Source: an uncultured Tateyamaria sp. (GTDB lineage: Bacteria > Pseudomonadota > Alphaproteobacteria > Rhodobacterales > Rhodobacteraceae). Taken from it: a DNA stretch of 64,000 nt. Every line of letters begins with the position of its first letter. Within the stretch, counting starts at the first letter, position 1. A program made the translations under genes and the position numbers. Shown piece after piece: positions 42,563 to 50,877 of this stretch. The stretch is from assembly GCF_947503705.1 (NCBI RefSeq), contig NZ_CANNES010000005.1, positions 241,270-305,269 on the forward strand, read 5' to 3'. A model generated the notes under the pieces. The model made no database searches, was not told where the DNA came from, and saw only the letters and a program-made list of their open reading frames with translations.

Positions 42563-43915
42563 TCAAGCCGCTTGTGATTGTGGCGCGAGCCAGTTTTGCC
42601 AGTCCGCCTTGGCGCGGTCGGTGTAGGCTTTGTATCGGTCCTTGCGACCGCGCCGTCCGCCCTTGAGGCCTTCGACCGGGGGGAACAGGCCGAAATTCAC
42701 GTTCATGGGTTGGAACGTCTTGGCCTCGGCACCGCCAGTGATGTGCGTGATAAGCGCGCCCATGGCCGTAGTGTTGGGGGGCGTATCAAGCGAGCCGCCC
42801 AGCAACTCGGTTGCGGCCATCCGCCCGGCCAGCAGACCCATTGCGGCAGACTCAACGTAGCCCTCAACGCCTGTGATCTGGCCCGCAAATCGGACATTGG
42901 GCCGGGAACGCAACCGCATGTCGGCCGTCAGCAGCGTCGGGCTGTTCAAAAAGGTATTGCGGTGGATACCACCCAATCGGGCGAAGTTCGCGTTCTGAAG
43001 CCCGGGAATGCGTTTGAAAACATCCGTTTGTGCGCCGTACTTCATCTTGGTCTGGAAACCTACGATATTGTAGAGCGTGCCCAGCTTGTTGTCGCGGCGC
43101 AATTGTACGACAGCGTAGGGCTTTTGATCGGGCGCGTGCGGGTTTGTGAGGCCAACCGGCTTCATCGGGCCAAAGCGCAGGGTTTCGCGCCCCCGTTCGG
43201 CCATGACTTCGATGGGCAAGCAGCCATCAAAATAGCCTGCTGTCTCGCCTTCATGAAACTCGGTTTTCTCCGCCGCGAGAAGGGCGTCGATGAAGGCTTC
43301 GTATTGTTCCTTGGTCATGGGGCAGTTGAGGTAGGCTGTCCGCTCCTCCTCGGTTTCGCCTTTGTCATAGCGCGACTGCATCCATGCTTGTGACATATCT
43401 ATGCTGTCGAAATAGACGATGGGAGCGATGGCGTCGAAAAAGGCCAGTGCCTCGGCTCCGGTTTCGGCGGCAATCGCTTGGCCCAGTGCCGATGAGGTGA
43501 GGGGGCCGGTGGCAATGATCCAATGGCCGTTGTCGGGCAGCTCGGTAATCTCGCCGTAGTCCACCGAGATGTTGGGGTGCGCCACTAGCGCGTCGGTCAC
43601 CGATTGGGCAAATGGGTCACGATCCACGGCCAGGGCGCCGCCGGCCGGCAGGCGGTGTTTGTCTGCCGTCTGCATGATTAGCCCGTTTGCCGCGCGCATT
43701 TCCCAATGCAGCAGACCAACGGCGTTCTGTTCGCTGTCGTCAGAGCGGAAGGAGTTGGAGCAGACCATTTCGCCCAACAGGCCCGTCTGATGCGCAAAGG
43801 TGCCGACTTTGGGCCGCATTTCGTGAATGACCACCTGCACGCCCATATTGGCTGCTTGCCAGGCTGCTTCGGATCCGGCCATACCGCCGCCGACGATGTG
43901 AAGTGTGTGTGTCAT
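42563..43915 (-). CDS. trmFO: FADH2/folate-dependent tRNA U54 methyltransferase TrmFO
   Basis: Makes ribothymidine-54 in tRNA using methylene-tetrahydrofolate. 450 residues from [20 protein letters not shown], the FAD-binding glycine motif. [40 protein letters not shown] with its catalytic-region Cys, and [14 protein letters not shown] at the C-terminus are family signatures. It is related to MnmG but shorter. Its upstream region leads to the divergent FNR-box lipoprotein. Confidence 0.97.
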   Translation of the reverse strand: MTHTLHIVGGGMAGSEAAWQAANMGVQVVIHEMRPKVGTFAHQTGLLGEMVCSNSFRSDDSEQNAVGLLHWEMRAANGLIMQTADKHRLPAGGALAVDRDPFAQSVTDALVAHPNISVDYGEITELPDNGHWIIATGPLTSSALGQAIAAETGAEALAFFDAIAPIVYFDSIDMSQAWMQSRYDKGETEEERTAYLNCPMTKEQYEAFIDALLAAEKTEFHEGETAGYFDGCLPIEVMAERGRETLRFGPMKPVGLTNPHAPDQKPYAVVQLRRDNKLGTLYNIVGFQTKMKYGAQTDVFKRIPGLQNANFARLGGIHRNTFLNSPTLLTADMRLRSRPNVRFAGQITGVEGYVESAAMGLLAGRMAATELLGGSLDTPPNTTAMGALITHITGGAEAKTFQPMNVNFGLFPPVEGLKGGRRGRKDRYKAYTDRAKADWQNWLAPQSQAA

Positions 43916-43992
43916 GGGCGCGATGTAGGGCAAAGCCGTGTTGCGCGCAACGGATCGCGGCGGGGGAAATGCGGACGCGACGCATATGCGCG

Positions 43993-44006
43993 TTGATACA
44001 TGTCAA
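43993..44006. promoter_or_regulatory. FNR/FnrL-type box
   Basis: TTGAT-ACAT-GTCAA matches the FNR-family consensus TTGAY-N4-RTCAA in every defined base. It lies 54 bp ahead of the small lipoprotein start, a spacing that permits class II activation. It is 78 bp upstream of trmFO on the other strand. Confidence 0.6.
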
Positions 44007-44060
44007 TCGGTGCGGTTGTCCGGAGGTTATGCCGTAAGTGCAGTTTGAATGGAGACGACG

Positions 44061-44213
44061 ATGACTTACCCTAAATTTGCGCTTGCTCTGCTTGCGATGA
44101 TCTTGGTGCAGGCCTGCGAAAACCCAGAGCGTTACCCCGTTTCGGGTGAAGCATGCGGCCCCGAGGATCCAGTTTTGGATCTGAGCGTAGAGGATTGCAC
44201 ACCACCCGTTTGA
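44061..44213 (+). CDS. 50-residue lipoprotein with paired cysteines
   Basis: Read directly from the bases: MTYPKFALALLAMILVQAC is a lipoprotein signal with lipobox VQAC (Cys19), followed by 31 residues with two more cysteines (Cys32 in GEACGPED, Cys46 in VEDCTPPV) that could form a disulfide. GGAGA stands seven bases before the ATG. The mature part is acidic and has no known domain. An FNR-type box lies 54 bp upstream, suggesting expression under low oxygen. Function unknown. Confidence 0.7.
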   Translation: MTYPKFALALLAMILVQACENPERYPVSGEACGPEDPVLDLSVEDCTPPV

Positions 44214-44254
44214 TCGGACATGAAGCTGTGAATTTAGCAGGGAATTAAAGGGAG

Positions 44255-44333
44255 TTTTGGGGTCGCCGCTGCGGGGATGGTCGGTCAGTGAGAGGCTGAC
44301 CTGGAGGGACCTTCCGCCCACGGCGACCCAAAA
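44255..44333. ncRNA. Nested long hairpin, possible structured RNA
   Basis: TTTTGGGGTCGCCG pairs with CGGCGACCCAAAA (one bulged G), then CGG/CCG, then GGTCAG/CTGACC. The T-run precedes and the A-run follows the stem on either strand, so it is not a Rho-independent terminator in either direction. It lies between the lipoprotein gene and the end of the enoyl-CoA hydratase gene. Strand and promoter are undecided. Confidence 0.4.
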
Positions 44334-44467
44334 GTGTTACGGCTGTGTTAACCGTGTCCCATTTGTGCCTCATTTGCGCCCAATTTGCCAGACCTGAATT
44401 GGAAATAGTCCGGTCTCGATTTGGAAACAACGCATTGTCGTGGTGAATTTTAAGAGTTTTAACGTGG

Positions 44468-45253
44468 TTATTGCGACCAGTTCGGCGGCCGTTTTGCGAT
44501 AAACGCGTCGATGCCCTCGGCGGTATCCCGGTCCAACATATTTTCGACCATGACAGTACCAGTGTAGGCATAGGCATCAGCGACGGGCATTTGCAGTTGA
44601 TTATAGAACGCTTCCTTGCCGATTTTCACCGCCACACCCAGCTTGGACGCGATTTGATTGGCAAGTGTATTCGCCTCAATTGCGAGGTCGTCAGGGGGGA
44701 CGGCGCGGTTGATCAGACCCGAAGCGGCGGCGCGATCAGCCTCGATGAACTCACCAGTGGTCAGCATTTCGAACGCTTGTTTTCGGGGGATGTTGCGGGA
44801 CAGGGCCACCATAGGTGTTGAACAAAAGAGGCCAATATTGACGCCGTTGACGCCAAAGCGGGTGTCTTGTGCGGCCACAGCGAGGTCGCAGGTCGCGACG
44901 AGTTGGCACCCGGCGGCGGTGGCAATGCCGTGGACTTGGGCAATCACGGGTTGGGGCAGGGACTGCACCCGCGCCATCATCGCAGCACAGCGGTCAAAGA
45001 GGTCTTTGAAATAGGCCCGCCCGCCATCCTCATTCTGTCGGCCCATGGTCATCTGTTTCAGGTCATGGCCCGCGCAAAACGCCTTGCCTGCGCCGGACAG
45101 GACAACCGCGCGAATGCTGCTGTCTTCGGCGATCTCGTCCAATGCGCCGTGAAGTGCGGCAATCATCTCGTCTGACAGCGCATTCAGCCGTTCGGGCGCG
45201 TTCATTTGCAGATGGGCGACCGCGCCCGTGACCTCACGTTCCAGAATTGCCAT
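44468..45253 (-). CDS. Enoyl-CoA hydratase/isomerase family protein
   Basis: 261 residues from MAILEREVTGAVAHLQMNAP with GAGGG upstream. Crotonase-fold motifs: VLSGAGKAFCAGHDLKQMTM (oxyanion), IAQVHGIATAAGCQLVATCD and RFGVNGVNIGLFCSTPMVAL; the catalytic-Glu positions appear replaced (Cys in GCQLV and Gly/Asn in the second motif), so it may not be a hydratase. Family members without both Glu act as isomerases or other crotonases. It diverges from the thioesterase gene 57 bp away. Confidence 0.85.
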   Translation of the reverse strand: MAILEREVTGAVAHLQMNAPERLNALSDEMIAALHGALDEIAEDSSIRAVVLSGAGKAFCAGHDLKQMTMGRQNEDGGRAYFKDLFDRCAAMMARVQSLPQPVIAQVHGIATAAGCQLVATCDLAVAAQDTRFGVNGVNIGLFCSTPMVALSRNIPRKQAFEMLTTGEFIEADRAAASGLINRAVPPDDLAIEANTLANQIASKLGVAVKIGKEAFYNQLQMPVADAYAYTGTVMVENMLDRDTAEGIDAFIAKRPPNWSQ

Positions 45254-45310
45254 CTTGCCCTCGTCCTGATTTGCAGCCCATCCTAAGGCATTGAACGGGA
45301 GAGGAAAAGC

Positions 45311-45748
45311 ATGACCGTTGTGATGAATGCGGCCGAGATGAATGCGTTTTTGGGCAAAGTTTTTCTGGAAGTGGCAGGCGAATTTCATGTCGAAGAGGTC
45401 AGCGACGACGGCGTGACTTTGCGTTTATTGGTACAAGATCGACATTTGCGCCCTGGGGGTACAATCTCTGGGCCTGCAATGTTCGGGCTGGCGGATGTCA
45501 CCGCCTATATGGTCACGCTCGCACAGATCGGGCCACGCGCGCTGGCCGTGACCACCAACTGTTCGATTGATTTTATGCGCAAACCTGCGGCGGGTGTCGA
45601 TCTCATCGCCCATGGCCGCTTGCTCAAGCTGGGCAAGACGCTGTCGGTGTCAGATGTGTTGGTCTATTCCGAAGGGATGGACAAGCCGGTGGCGCGGGCC
45701 AGTCTGACCTATGCGATTCCGCCCGCAGGTGTCGATCTGCCTGACTAA
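45311..45748 (+). CDS. PaaI family hotdog thioesterase
   Basis: 145 residues with the hotdog fold: LRPGGTISGPAMFGLADVTA (active-site helix), VTTNCSIDFMRKPAAGVDLI and LSVSDVLVYSEGMDKPVARA. Predicted to hydrolyse acyl-CoA thioesters of medium or aromatic acids. It is divergent from the enoyl-CoA hydratase gene, so the two may share a control region for acyl-CoA metabolism (inference). Confidence 0.87.
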   Translation: MTVVMNAAEMNAFLGKVFLEVAGEFHVEEVSDDGVTLRLLVQDRHLRPGGTISGPAMFGLADVTAYMVTLAQIGPRALAVTTNCSIDFMRKPAAGVDLIAHGRLLKLGKTLSVSDVLVYSEGMDKPVARASLTYAIPPAGVDLPD

Positions 45749-45765
45749 ATTATTGGGAAGAATAA

Positions 45766-45793
45766 CAAAAAGCGGCCGGGACAAGCCCGGCCG
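45766..45793 (-). terminator. Terminator of the DUF1127 gene
   Basis: CGGCCGGG and CCCGGCCG form a perfect 8-bp stem with a five-base loop. On the minus strand it is followed by CTTTTTGTTATT, so it stops transcripts from the DUF1127 gene. Confidence 0.88.
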
Positions 45794-45826
45794 AGAGGAA
45801 GAGGTCTGGCGGTCGCCACGGGGATG

Positions 45827-46060
45827 TCACATCCGCCAGAACACGCGCCGCGCCTCAAGCGAGGCCTCGGCAGGTGTCAATCCCACATCGCGCAGCTGAT
45901 CCGGCGTCAGTTGCTGCAGCGCCAGGCGCGTGCGCCGACGTGTGGCCCATTTCGACAGGACCACAGCGACGCGGACAGCAATCAGCGATGCGGCCGGAAT
46001 GCGGTTCTGCGCAGTCAGGTAAGCAAGGTGCGATGCGGGTGCAGTCATGTGGCGTGTCAT
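45827..46060 (-). CDS. DUF1127 small protein
   Basis: 77 residues from MTRHMTAPASHLAYLTAQNR with AGGAG at ideal spacing. The Arg-rich C-terminal helix pair TRRRTRLALQQLTPDQLRDV...GLTPAEASLEARRVFW is the DUF1127 domain, common in alphaproteobacterial small stress or RNA-associated proteins. It diverges from a MocR regulator, and the shared 94-bp gap holds repeats of ATTGT/ACAAT, so it is the likely regulatory target. Confidence 0.85.
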   Translation of the reverse strand: MTRHMTAPASHLAYLTAQNRIPAASLIAVRVAVVLSKWATRRRTRLALQQLTPDQLRDVGLTPAEASLEARRVFWRM

Positions 46061-46074
46061 GGGAAATCTCCTAA

Positions 46075-46165
46075 ATTGTATTGACACAATGTGGCGTTAT
46101 CGCCATGAAGTAACGATACAATGTGATTACTCATGACGCTATGGAAATATTGTAATGGATACAAT
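46075..46165. promoter_or_regulatory. Repeated ATTGTAT/ATACAAT operator between DUF1127 and MocR
   Basis: Inverted repeats ATTGT-N6-ACAAT (46075-46090) and ATTGTA-N5-TACAAT (46149-46165, covering the mocR start codon), plus a half site GATACAATGTG (46115-46125). This divergent-promoter pattern fits binding by the adjacent MocR-type regulator. Confidence 0.55.
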
Positions 46166-47570
46166 TTGGCAGCCGAGCCTGTTGACGGGCCAAGGTCCCA
46201 AGTACAAGGCGGTCATGCAGGCCATCCGCGACAGCATTGCAGCCAATAGCCTCATGCCGGGAGAGAAGCTGCCCCCCGTCCGTGATCTGGCCTGGAAGCT
46301 CGGGATAACTCCCGGCACGGTGGCGCGGGCCTATACCTTGCTGACGGATGACGGGACGTTGGTGGCCGAAGTCGGGCGCGGCACGTTCGTTTCCGCACCC
46401 GATCACAAGGAACCGCTGTTGCGCGAATTGCCCATTGAGGTGGATAGCGCCACGCATAATGCCGAAGCGCAAGACGATCAGGTCAACCTGTTCTCGCCGC
46501 ATTTGCCCAGCGTGGGGCAGGCGGGTTTGATCCGGCAATTGCTGGCCGAAGTAGCCCAGGATCCGCCATCGGGCGTGATGCATTACCCGACGCGGGTAGG
46601 TGGCAGACCAGCCCGCGCCGCTGCCGCGCGCTGGCTTGCCTCGCCTATGTTGGGGCCTGTCGGGGCGGATGACATCGTGTTGGCCCATGGCGGTCAGAAT
46701 GCCATCATGCTGATCTTTCAGGCAGTGCTGCGCGGGCGCAAACCCGCCGTCCTGGTCGAAGAATTGGCCTATCCGGGCTTTCGCCGGGCGGCTGAACTGC
46801 TACGGGCAGAGGTCATTCCAGTGGCCATGGACGAGGCCGGCATTCTACCCGAAGCACTGGAGGCCGCGGCGCGCACGCATGACGCACAAATCCTGTGCAC
46901 CTCGCCCGAAGTGCACAATCCCACCTGCGGCTACTCCCCTTTGGCGCGCCGCCAGGAACTGGCTGCCATCGCGCGCCGCTATGATCTTCAAATCCTCGAA
47001 GACGATTGCTACCGCTTGGGCGACGCCCAAGCCCCAACTTACCGCAAGTTGGCGCCAGAGCGCAGTTGGTACGTCTCGTCCTTGTCAAAATCGATCACGC
47101 CTGCATTGCGATTTGGTATTGCCGTGGCGCCTCCAGGGCAGGCCCCGACCCTTAGGCGCACGGCAGAATACGCGTTCTTTGGTCTGGCCACGCCAATGAC
47201 GGACCTTTGTGCTAAGCTTTTGGATGATCCGCGCCTCGCGCCGGTTGCAAGCCGAGCGCGTGAGGAAATCGGCCAATACGTGCGCAGCGCGGTCAACATC
47301 CTGGGCGGCTATGATCTGGCGTGGCGTGCGGATGTGCCATTCCTGTGGCTGCGCCTGCCGACCGGTTGGCGGGCAGGGGCCTTTGTGCAGGCCGCCGAAA
47401 CTCAGGGCGTGCGCATTCGGTCGGCCGAGGAATATGCCAGCCGCGACGCGCGTGTGCCCCACGCGGTACGTTTCGCGATCAATGCGGGCGTGAGCCTGAG
47501 CAGTTTTGAGGCCGCCATCGGACGTTTGCGCGACCTGCTGGACAACCCACCGGAGTTGATCGGCGTCTAA
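46155..47570 (+). CDS. MocR-type PLP-dependent GntR family regulator
   Basis: 471 residues: an N-terminal GntR winged helix (GPKYKAVMQAIRDSIAANSL, PPVRDLAWKLGITPGTVARA) fused to an aminotransferase-like domain with the PLP lysine in YVSSLSKSITPALRFG and LILEDDCYR-type motif LQILEDDCYRLGDA. MocR proteins sense an amino compound or PLP through the fused domain. The likely target is the divergent DUF1127 gene or its own promoter. Its stop overlaps the convergent zinc-ribbon gene by 4 bp (CTAA). Confidence 0.9.
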   Translation: MDTIWQPSLLTGQGPKYKAVMQAIRDSIAANSLMPGEKLPPVRDLAWKLGITPGTVARAYTLLTDDGTLVAEVGRGTFVSAPDHKEPLLRELPIEVDSATHNAEAQDDQVNLFSPHLPSVGQAGLIRQLLAEVAQDPPSGVMHYPTRVGGRPARAAAARWLASPMLGPVGADDIVLAHGGQNAIMLIFQAVLRGRKPAVLVEELAYPGFRRAAELLRAEVIPVAMDEAGILPEALEAAARTHDAQILCTSPEVHNPTCGYSPLARRQELAAIARRYDLQILEDDCYRLGDAQAPTYRKLAPERSWYVSSLSKSITPALRFGIAVAPPGQAPTLRRTAEYAFFGLATPMTDLCAKLLDDPRLAPVASRAREEIGQYVRSAVNILGGYDLAWRADVPFLWLRLPTGWRAGAFVQAAETQGVRIRSAEEYASRDARVPHAVRFAINAGVSLSSFEAAIGRLRDLLDNPPELIGV

Positions 47571-48610
47571 AGCAGACCTGCCGCCCCCCAGGCCAGTCCA
47601 AACCCAATGGCAAGGGCTGATAACAGTGCGGCATAGCCTGCCAATTTCCACTGAGAAAAAGCGCGCTCGCCATAGGTGCGCCCCTGCATGCCACAAACCA
47701 CAACCTTTTTCGCCTTGCCCTTGTATGAGTAGTGCAAAATCCAGACCGGCAACAGAATGCGGCGGTAATGGATGCCACTGGTGTCCGTGTTGTAGCGGAT
47801 GCCATGGACGCCAGATTTGCGGATATGTCGTTTGATCCGATTGCGGATCAGCAGACGTTTGTCATCCGCACTGGCGTCCAGACCGTCGGCCACATTTTGA
47901 TGGTGCTGCTCGGCGGCAAATCCGGCAAGGTATCCTGCCCGGTAGGGCCGCAGGCGCGTGGGAGAAAAATCGTGTAGAATACCATCGCGGATCAGCGGCG
48001 TCACATGCCGCGAGGCGGGCACCAGCATATCGTCAAAGGACATGTGCATAGACCCTGATGTTTTGCGGACCACCGTTCGCTTGCCCTGTCGGACCTTGTA
48101 ATTGGCCCAGTAGTCCACCGCCTCTTGGCTATCGAATGTCCAGAACGGCACATAAAGTCCGGCAACCCGGGCTTTGGCCACAACATCGTTCAGGTCGCTT
48201 GGGGCGGCGATCCGGCGACGGACCCAGGTTTGGGCAAATTTCTGTGCGTCTTGTTCGGGAACGCGAAATGGGATCAGGGCCATGGCGGCATAGGCGCTAT
48301 CTTGGGTGTCAAGCACCACGGGGCCGTCGCAATAGGCGCAGCGTTCGCTGATCGACGGCCCGACAAAGCTGACGGCCCCGCCGCAGGTCTCGCACCGGTG
48401 CACTTGGGCCCCGATGGTCATGGGGGCCTCGGCCACTGGCGCATCGGGGTCAAAGGGAAACTCGGCGGCGGCGGCATCGTCCGCGTCCGTCTCCAGGCCC
48501 TGAACGTTGCCACAACTCAAACAGCTCAGCGCTTGAACCGCGGGATCATAGACGCATTGGCCCGCACAATTGGGGCATTGCAACTCAGACTGAAAGGCAG
48601 CAGGTTCCAT
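47567..48610 (-). CDS. Zinc-ribbon membrane protein of unknown function
   Basis: 347 residues. Four CxxC pairs in the first ~110 residues (CPNCAGQC, CLSCGN, CETCGG, CAYCDG) form two zinc ribbons; a central domain (ALIPFRVPEQDAQKFAQTWV, VAGLYVPFWTFDSQEAVDYW) resembles the 'primosomal protein N-prime superfamily II helicase'-mislabelled TFIIB-zinc-ribbon proteins; one or two membrane segments are at the C-terminus (LAGYAALLSALAIGFGLAWG). It is not a helicase. It lies 2 bp after a small membrane protein gene. Confidence 0.8.
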   Translation of the reverse strand: MEPAAFQSELQCPNCAGQCVYDPAVQALSCLSCGNVQGLETDADDAAAAEFPFDPDAPVAEAPMTIGAQVHRCETCGGAVSFVGPSISERCAYCDGPVVLDTQDSAYAAMALIPFRVPEQDAQKFAQTWVRRRIAAPSDLNDVVAKARVAGLYVPFWTFDSQEAVDYWANYKVRQGKRTVVRKTSGSMHMSFDDMLVPASRHVTPLIRDGILHDFSPTRLRPYRAGYLAGFAAEQHHQNVADGLDASADDKRLLIRNRIKRHIRKSGVHGIRYNTDTSGIHYRRILLPVWILHYSYKGKAKKVVVCGMQGRTYGERAFSQWKLAGYAALLSALAIGFGLAWGAAGLL

Positions 48611-48612
48611 GC

Positions 48613-48930
48613 TTAGTCGGAGTCCATGATCGCGACGGCAATCTCAAGCAAGACACGCAGGCGCAGCCAGGACCGATCAATCGCACCTTCAAGGTCCCCC
48701 GTGGCCCCCCAATCGCCGATCACGGTGGCGACAAACCAGGTGGTCATCAGCCAAAACGCGATGATCGACCAGCCGCCGATGCTGCGCAGCCACCCAGCCG
48801 AGCCCTGCTTCAGCTCGTGCTTGGCCTCATAGACGGTGATCAATTTGCGCACGACTGGAATGCCACCGGCCGTCGCACAGACAAGCAGGATAACAGTGGC
48901 CAGGATCGGGGCAAAAAGGGATGGGGTCAT
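48613..48930 (-). CDS. Small membrane protein, partner of the zinc-ribbon protein
   Basis: 105 residues with two hydrophobic segments (PILATVILLVCATAGGIPVV and GGWSIIAFWLMTTWFVATVI) separated by a Lys/Glu-rich linker (ITVYEAKHELKQG). It is translated just before the zinc-ribbon protein with a 2-bp gap, so the two probably act together at the membrane. No family is recognised. The upstream divergent region to rplM contains a GGTAT-N4-ATACC palindrome. Confidence 0.72.
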   Translation of the reverse strand: MTPSLFAPILATVILLVCATAGGIPVVRKLITVYEAKHELKQGSAGWLRSIGGWSIIAFWLMTTWFVATVIGDWGATGDLEGAIDRSWLRLRVLLEIAVAIMDSD

Positions 48931-49006
48931 AGGGCAGGGGCTGTTTCATATCTTGGGCAGTGTTATGTGGCGTGGCGAGGCCGGGTTTGGCAAGGCGAGA
49001 ATCCTC

Positions 49007-49034
49007 ATGGTATAATGGGGTATTCAGATACCAT
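49007..49034. promoter_or_regulatory. ATGGTAT/ATACCAT palindrome cluster
   Basis: ATGGTAT (49007-49013) and ATACCAT (49028-49034) form a perfect pair; inside it GGTAT-TCAG-ATACC (49019-49032) is a shorter perfect palindrome. It is 77 bp upstream of the small membrane-protein gene and 115 bp upstream of rplM. It looks like a repressor operator. Confidence 0.45.
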
Positions 49035-49080
49035 AATTTTAACCTATTGTTTTTGAACATTTATACGTGATTGAACGCCA

Positions 49081-49109
49081 TTGACCCGGCAATACCGCCC
49101 CCCTATAAC
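49081..49109 (+). promoter_or_regulatory. Housekeeping sigma promoter of rplM-rpsI
   Basis: TTGACC, a 17-bp spacer and TATAAC form a near-consensus -35/-10 pair, 38 bp before the rplM start. Confidence 0.75.
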
Positions 49110-49147
49110 CGCGCAATCCGAAATCCGACCCTTTAGGGATGCGACAT

Positions 49148-49609
49148 ATGAAAACCTTTACCGCAACACCTGCGGACATCGACAAGAAATGGATCATCAT
49201 CGACGCCGAAGGCGTGGTGTTGGGCCGTCTTGCCTCGATCGTCGCCATGCGCCTGCGTGGCAAACACAAGCCTTCGTTCACACCCCACATGGACTGTGGC
49301 GACAACGTGATCATCATTAACGCTGAAAAAGTGCAGCTGACCGGCAAGAAACGCCAGGAGCATCACTATTGGCACACCGGCCACCCCGGCGGAATCAAGA
49401 GCCGTACCAAGGAGCAGATCCTGGAAGGCAAGCACCCCGAGCGCGTCGTGACCCTGGCCGTCAAGCGGATGCTGCCCGGCAACCGCCTGAGCCGTCAGAT
49501 CATGACCAACCTGCGCGTCTATGCAGGTGGCGACCACCCCCACGAGGCGCAAAGCCCCGAAGTTCTGGACGTTGCGTCCATGAACTCCAAAAACACGCGG
49601 AGCGCATGA
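49148..49609 (+). CDS. rplM: 50S ribosomal protein L13
   Basis: 153 residues from [20 protein letters not shown], an early-assembly large-subunit protein. [40 protein letters not shown] and [20 protein letters not shown] are standard. It is preceded by a strong promoter and overlaps rpsI by 4 bp. Confidence 0.98.
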   Translation: MKTFTATPADIDKKWIIIDAEGVVLGRLASIVAMRLRGKHKPSFTPHMDCGDNVIIINAEKVQLTGKKRQEHHYWHTGHPGGIKSRTKEQILEGKHPERVVTLAVKRMLPGNRLSRQIMTNLRVYAGGDHPHEAQSPEVLDVASMNSKNTRSA

Positions 49610-50097
49610 GCATGTCCGACGAAATCAACACACTCGAAGACTTGCAAGCTGTGGCTGGCGACGCGCCTGCCGAAGTTGAAATGGTTCACCGCGAGCCCGT
49701 TCGCGACGAACTGGGCCGCTCCTATGCCACAGGCAAGCGCAAAGACGCGATTGCCCGCGTCTGGATCAAGCCCGGCTCGGGCAAGGTCACCGTGAACGGC
49801 AAGGCGATGAACGACTATTTCGCCCGTCCCGTGCTGCAAATGATCCTGGCCCAACCCTTCACCGTTGCCGGCGTCGAAGGGGAATTCGACGTGGTTGCCA
49901 CGGTCAAGGGCGGCGGTCTGTCCGGCCAGGCCGGTGCGGTCAAGCACGGCGTGTCCAAGGCACTGCAACTCTACAACCCGTCGCTGCGCGGCGCTCTGAA
50001 AGCGGCAGGCTTCCTGACCCGCGACAGCCGTGTGGTTGAGCGGAAGAAATACGGTAAGGCCAAAGCCCGTAAGAGCTTCCAGTTCTCCAAGCGTTAA
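49606..50097 (+). CDS. rpsI: 30S ribosomal protein S9
   Basis: 163 residues; the start [20 protein letters not shown] overlaps the rplM stop (ATGA). An N-terminal acidic extension of about 35 residues precedes the core: [39 protein letters not shown] and the C-terminal decoding-site tail [17 protein letters not shown]. Alphaproteobacterial S9 often has such an extension. A terminator follows. Confidence 0.98.
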   Translation: MSMSDEINTLEDLQAVAGDAPAEVEMVHREPVRDELGRSYATGKRKDAIARVWIKPGSGKVTVNGKAMNDYFARPVLQMILAQPFTVAGVEGEFDVVATVKGGGLSGQAGAVKHGVSKALQLYNPSLRGALKAAGFLTRDSRVVERKKYGKAKARKSFQFSKR

Positions 50098-50632
50098 GGT
50101 TTGGGTTCACAGCACTGCGAAAGGCCGCTCCGGGATCGGGGCGGCCTTTTGCGTTGGCAAAATGGTCCGCTTTGAGCCGAAAAAGACAGATGATGCGCAT
50201 CATCGAACCAACGACCGGTTTAGCTGCCTCCTGAAGGCTTTTTGGGGCCCACATAGGAAAAGATCCAGCGCCAATGCAAGCCCAGAGAAAGTGAGCGCCG
50301 AGTGAGCGCATTTCGATGCTGGTTCCTAGATTGGAATTAGTAAACGAACCTACAAGCGCGGGGAGGAATAGCAAACCGAAGGCACAGCCGCCCGAAGTCA
50401 TTCGTTTGTTTGCGTCCTCGGAAGCTTTGAGGAGGTGAATGGAAACGACGTTAGCAATCTTGCCGCCGAGGACGATCCCCAGCCACATACTGGCGAAGAA
50501 TGCGAAAACGCCTGCTGCTTTCGTTATCTCACCGCCAAAAACGATTGCTATAGGAATGAGAATGAATGGTGCTGTGCCTACCCATGGCAACCACTTCGAC
50601 TCTTCCAGCTTCTTAAAGAGCTTGATCAACAT
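49940..50632 (-). CDS. Membrane ORF running antisense into rpsI
   Basis: The N-terminal ~130 residues look real: [20 protein letters not shown], then hydrophobic segments [40 protein letters not shown] and [15 protein letters not shown]. From about residue 155 onward (50170 down) the frame crosses the rpsI terminator and the rpsI coding strand, and the sequence turns into a typical shadow (Arg/Pro/Ser-rich). The gene is probably a small polytopic membrane protein whose original 3' end is lost or frame-shifted. GC is lower than the neighbours. No family recognised. Confidence 0.4.
   Translation of the reverse strand: MLIKLFKKLEESKWLPWVGTAPFILIPIAIVFGGEITKAAGVFAFFASMWLGIVLGGKIANVVSIHLLKASEDANKRMTSGGCAFGLLFLPALVGSFTNSNLGTSIEMRSLGAHFLWACIGAGSFPMWAPKSLQEAAKPVVGSMMRIICLFRLKADHFANAKGRPDPGAAFRSAVNPNLNAWRTGSSYGLWPYRISSAQPHGCRGSGSLPLSERRAATGCRVAVPWTRRA
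50120..50150 (+). terminator. Rho-independent terminator after rpsI
   Basis: AAAGGCCGC and GCGGCCTTT form a perfect 9-bp stem, with CC/GG inside, followed by a T. It ends the rplM-rpsI transcript. Confidence 0.88.
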
Positions 50633-50662
50633 ACTCGTCCGGTAGCACAGACCGAGAATCAT

Positions 50663-50877
50663 AGATAGCAGACCTTAGAGCAGCCGCAGCGATATGACGC
50701 TTCGTCTGCACACCCGCCTTTTACCCTTTGTCAACAAACCCCACCGCACGCTACGTTAACCCAGCCATCAATGCACAAACGGTGCACAGGTTTATGTAAG
50801 GGCAGTGCAGGCCAATTTCCCTTGAAAATATGGCAAAAACGTCGACTCGCTGACAAAAACGGCCGCGCCATTGCGCG
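50663..50877. other. Gap between the orphan membrane ORF and the TetR gene
   Basis: 215 bases with no supported gene. A TGCAC-AAACG-GTGCA inverted repeat lies at about 50771-50785 and an imperfect direct repeat of AAAAACG in the last 60 bases. The latter may mark the 3' region of the TetR transcript. Confidence 0.35.

Noticed and set aside
44255..44333. Bidirectional terminator
   Set aside because: The T-run precedes the stem and the A-run follows it on both strands, the wrong order for termination.
44255..44333. 4.5S/SRP RNA
   Set aside because: The conserved SRP domain bases (GGUC...AGGAAG...CAGCC type) are not present.
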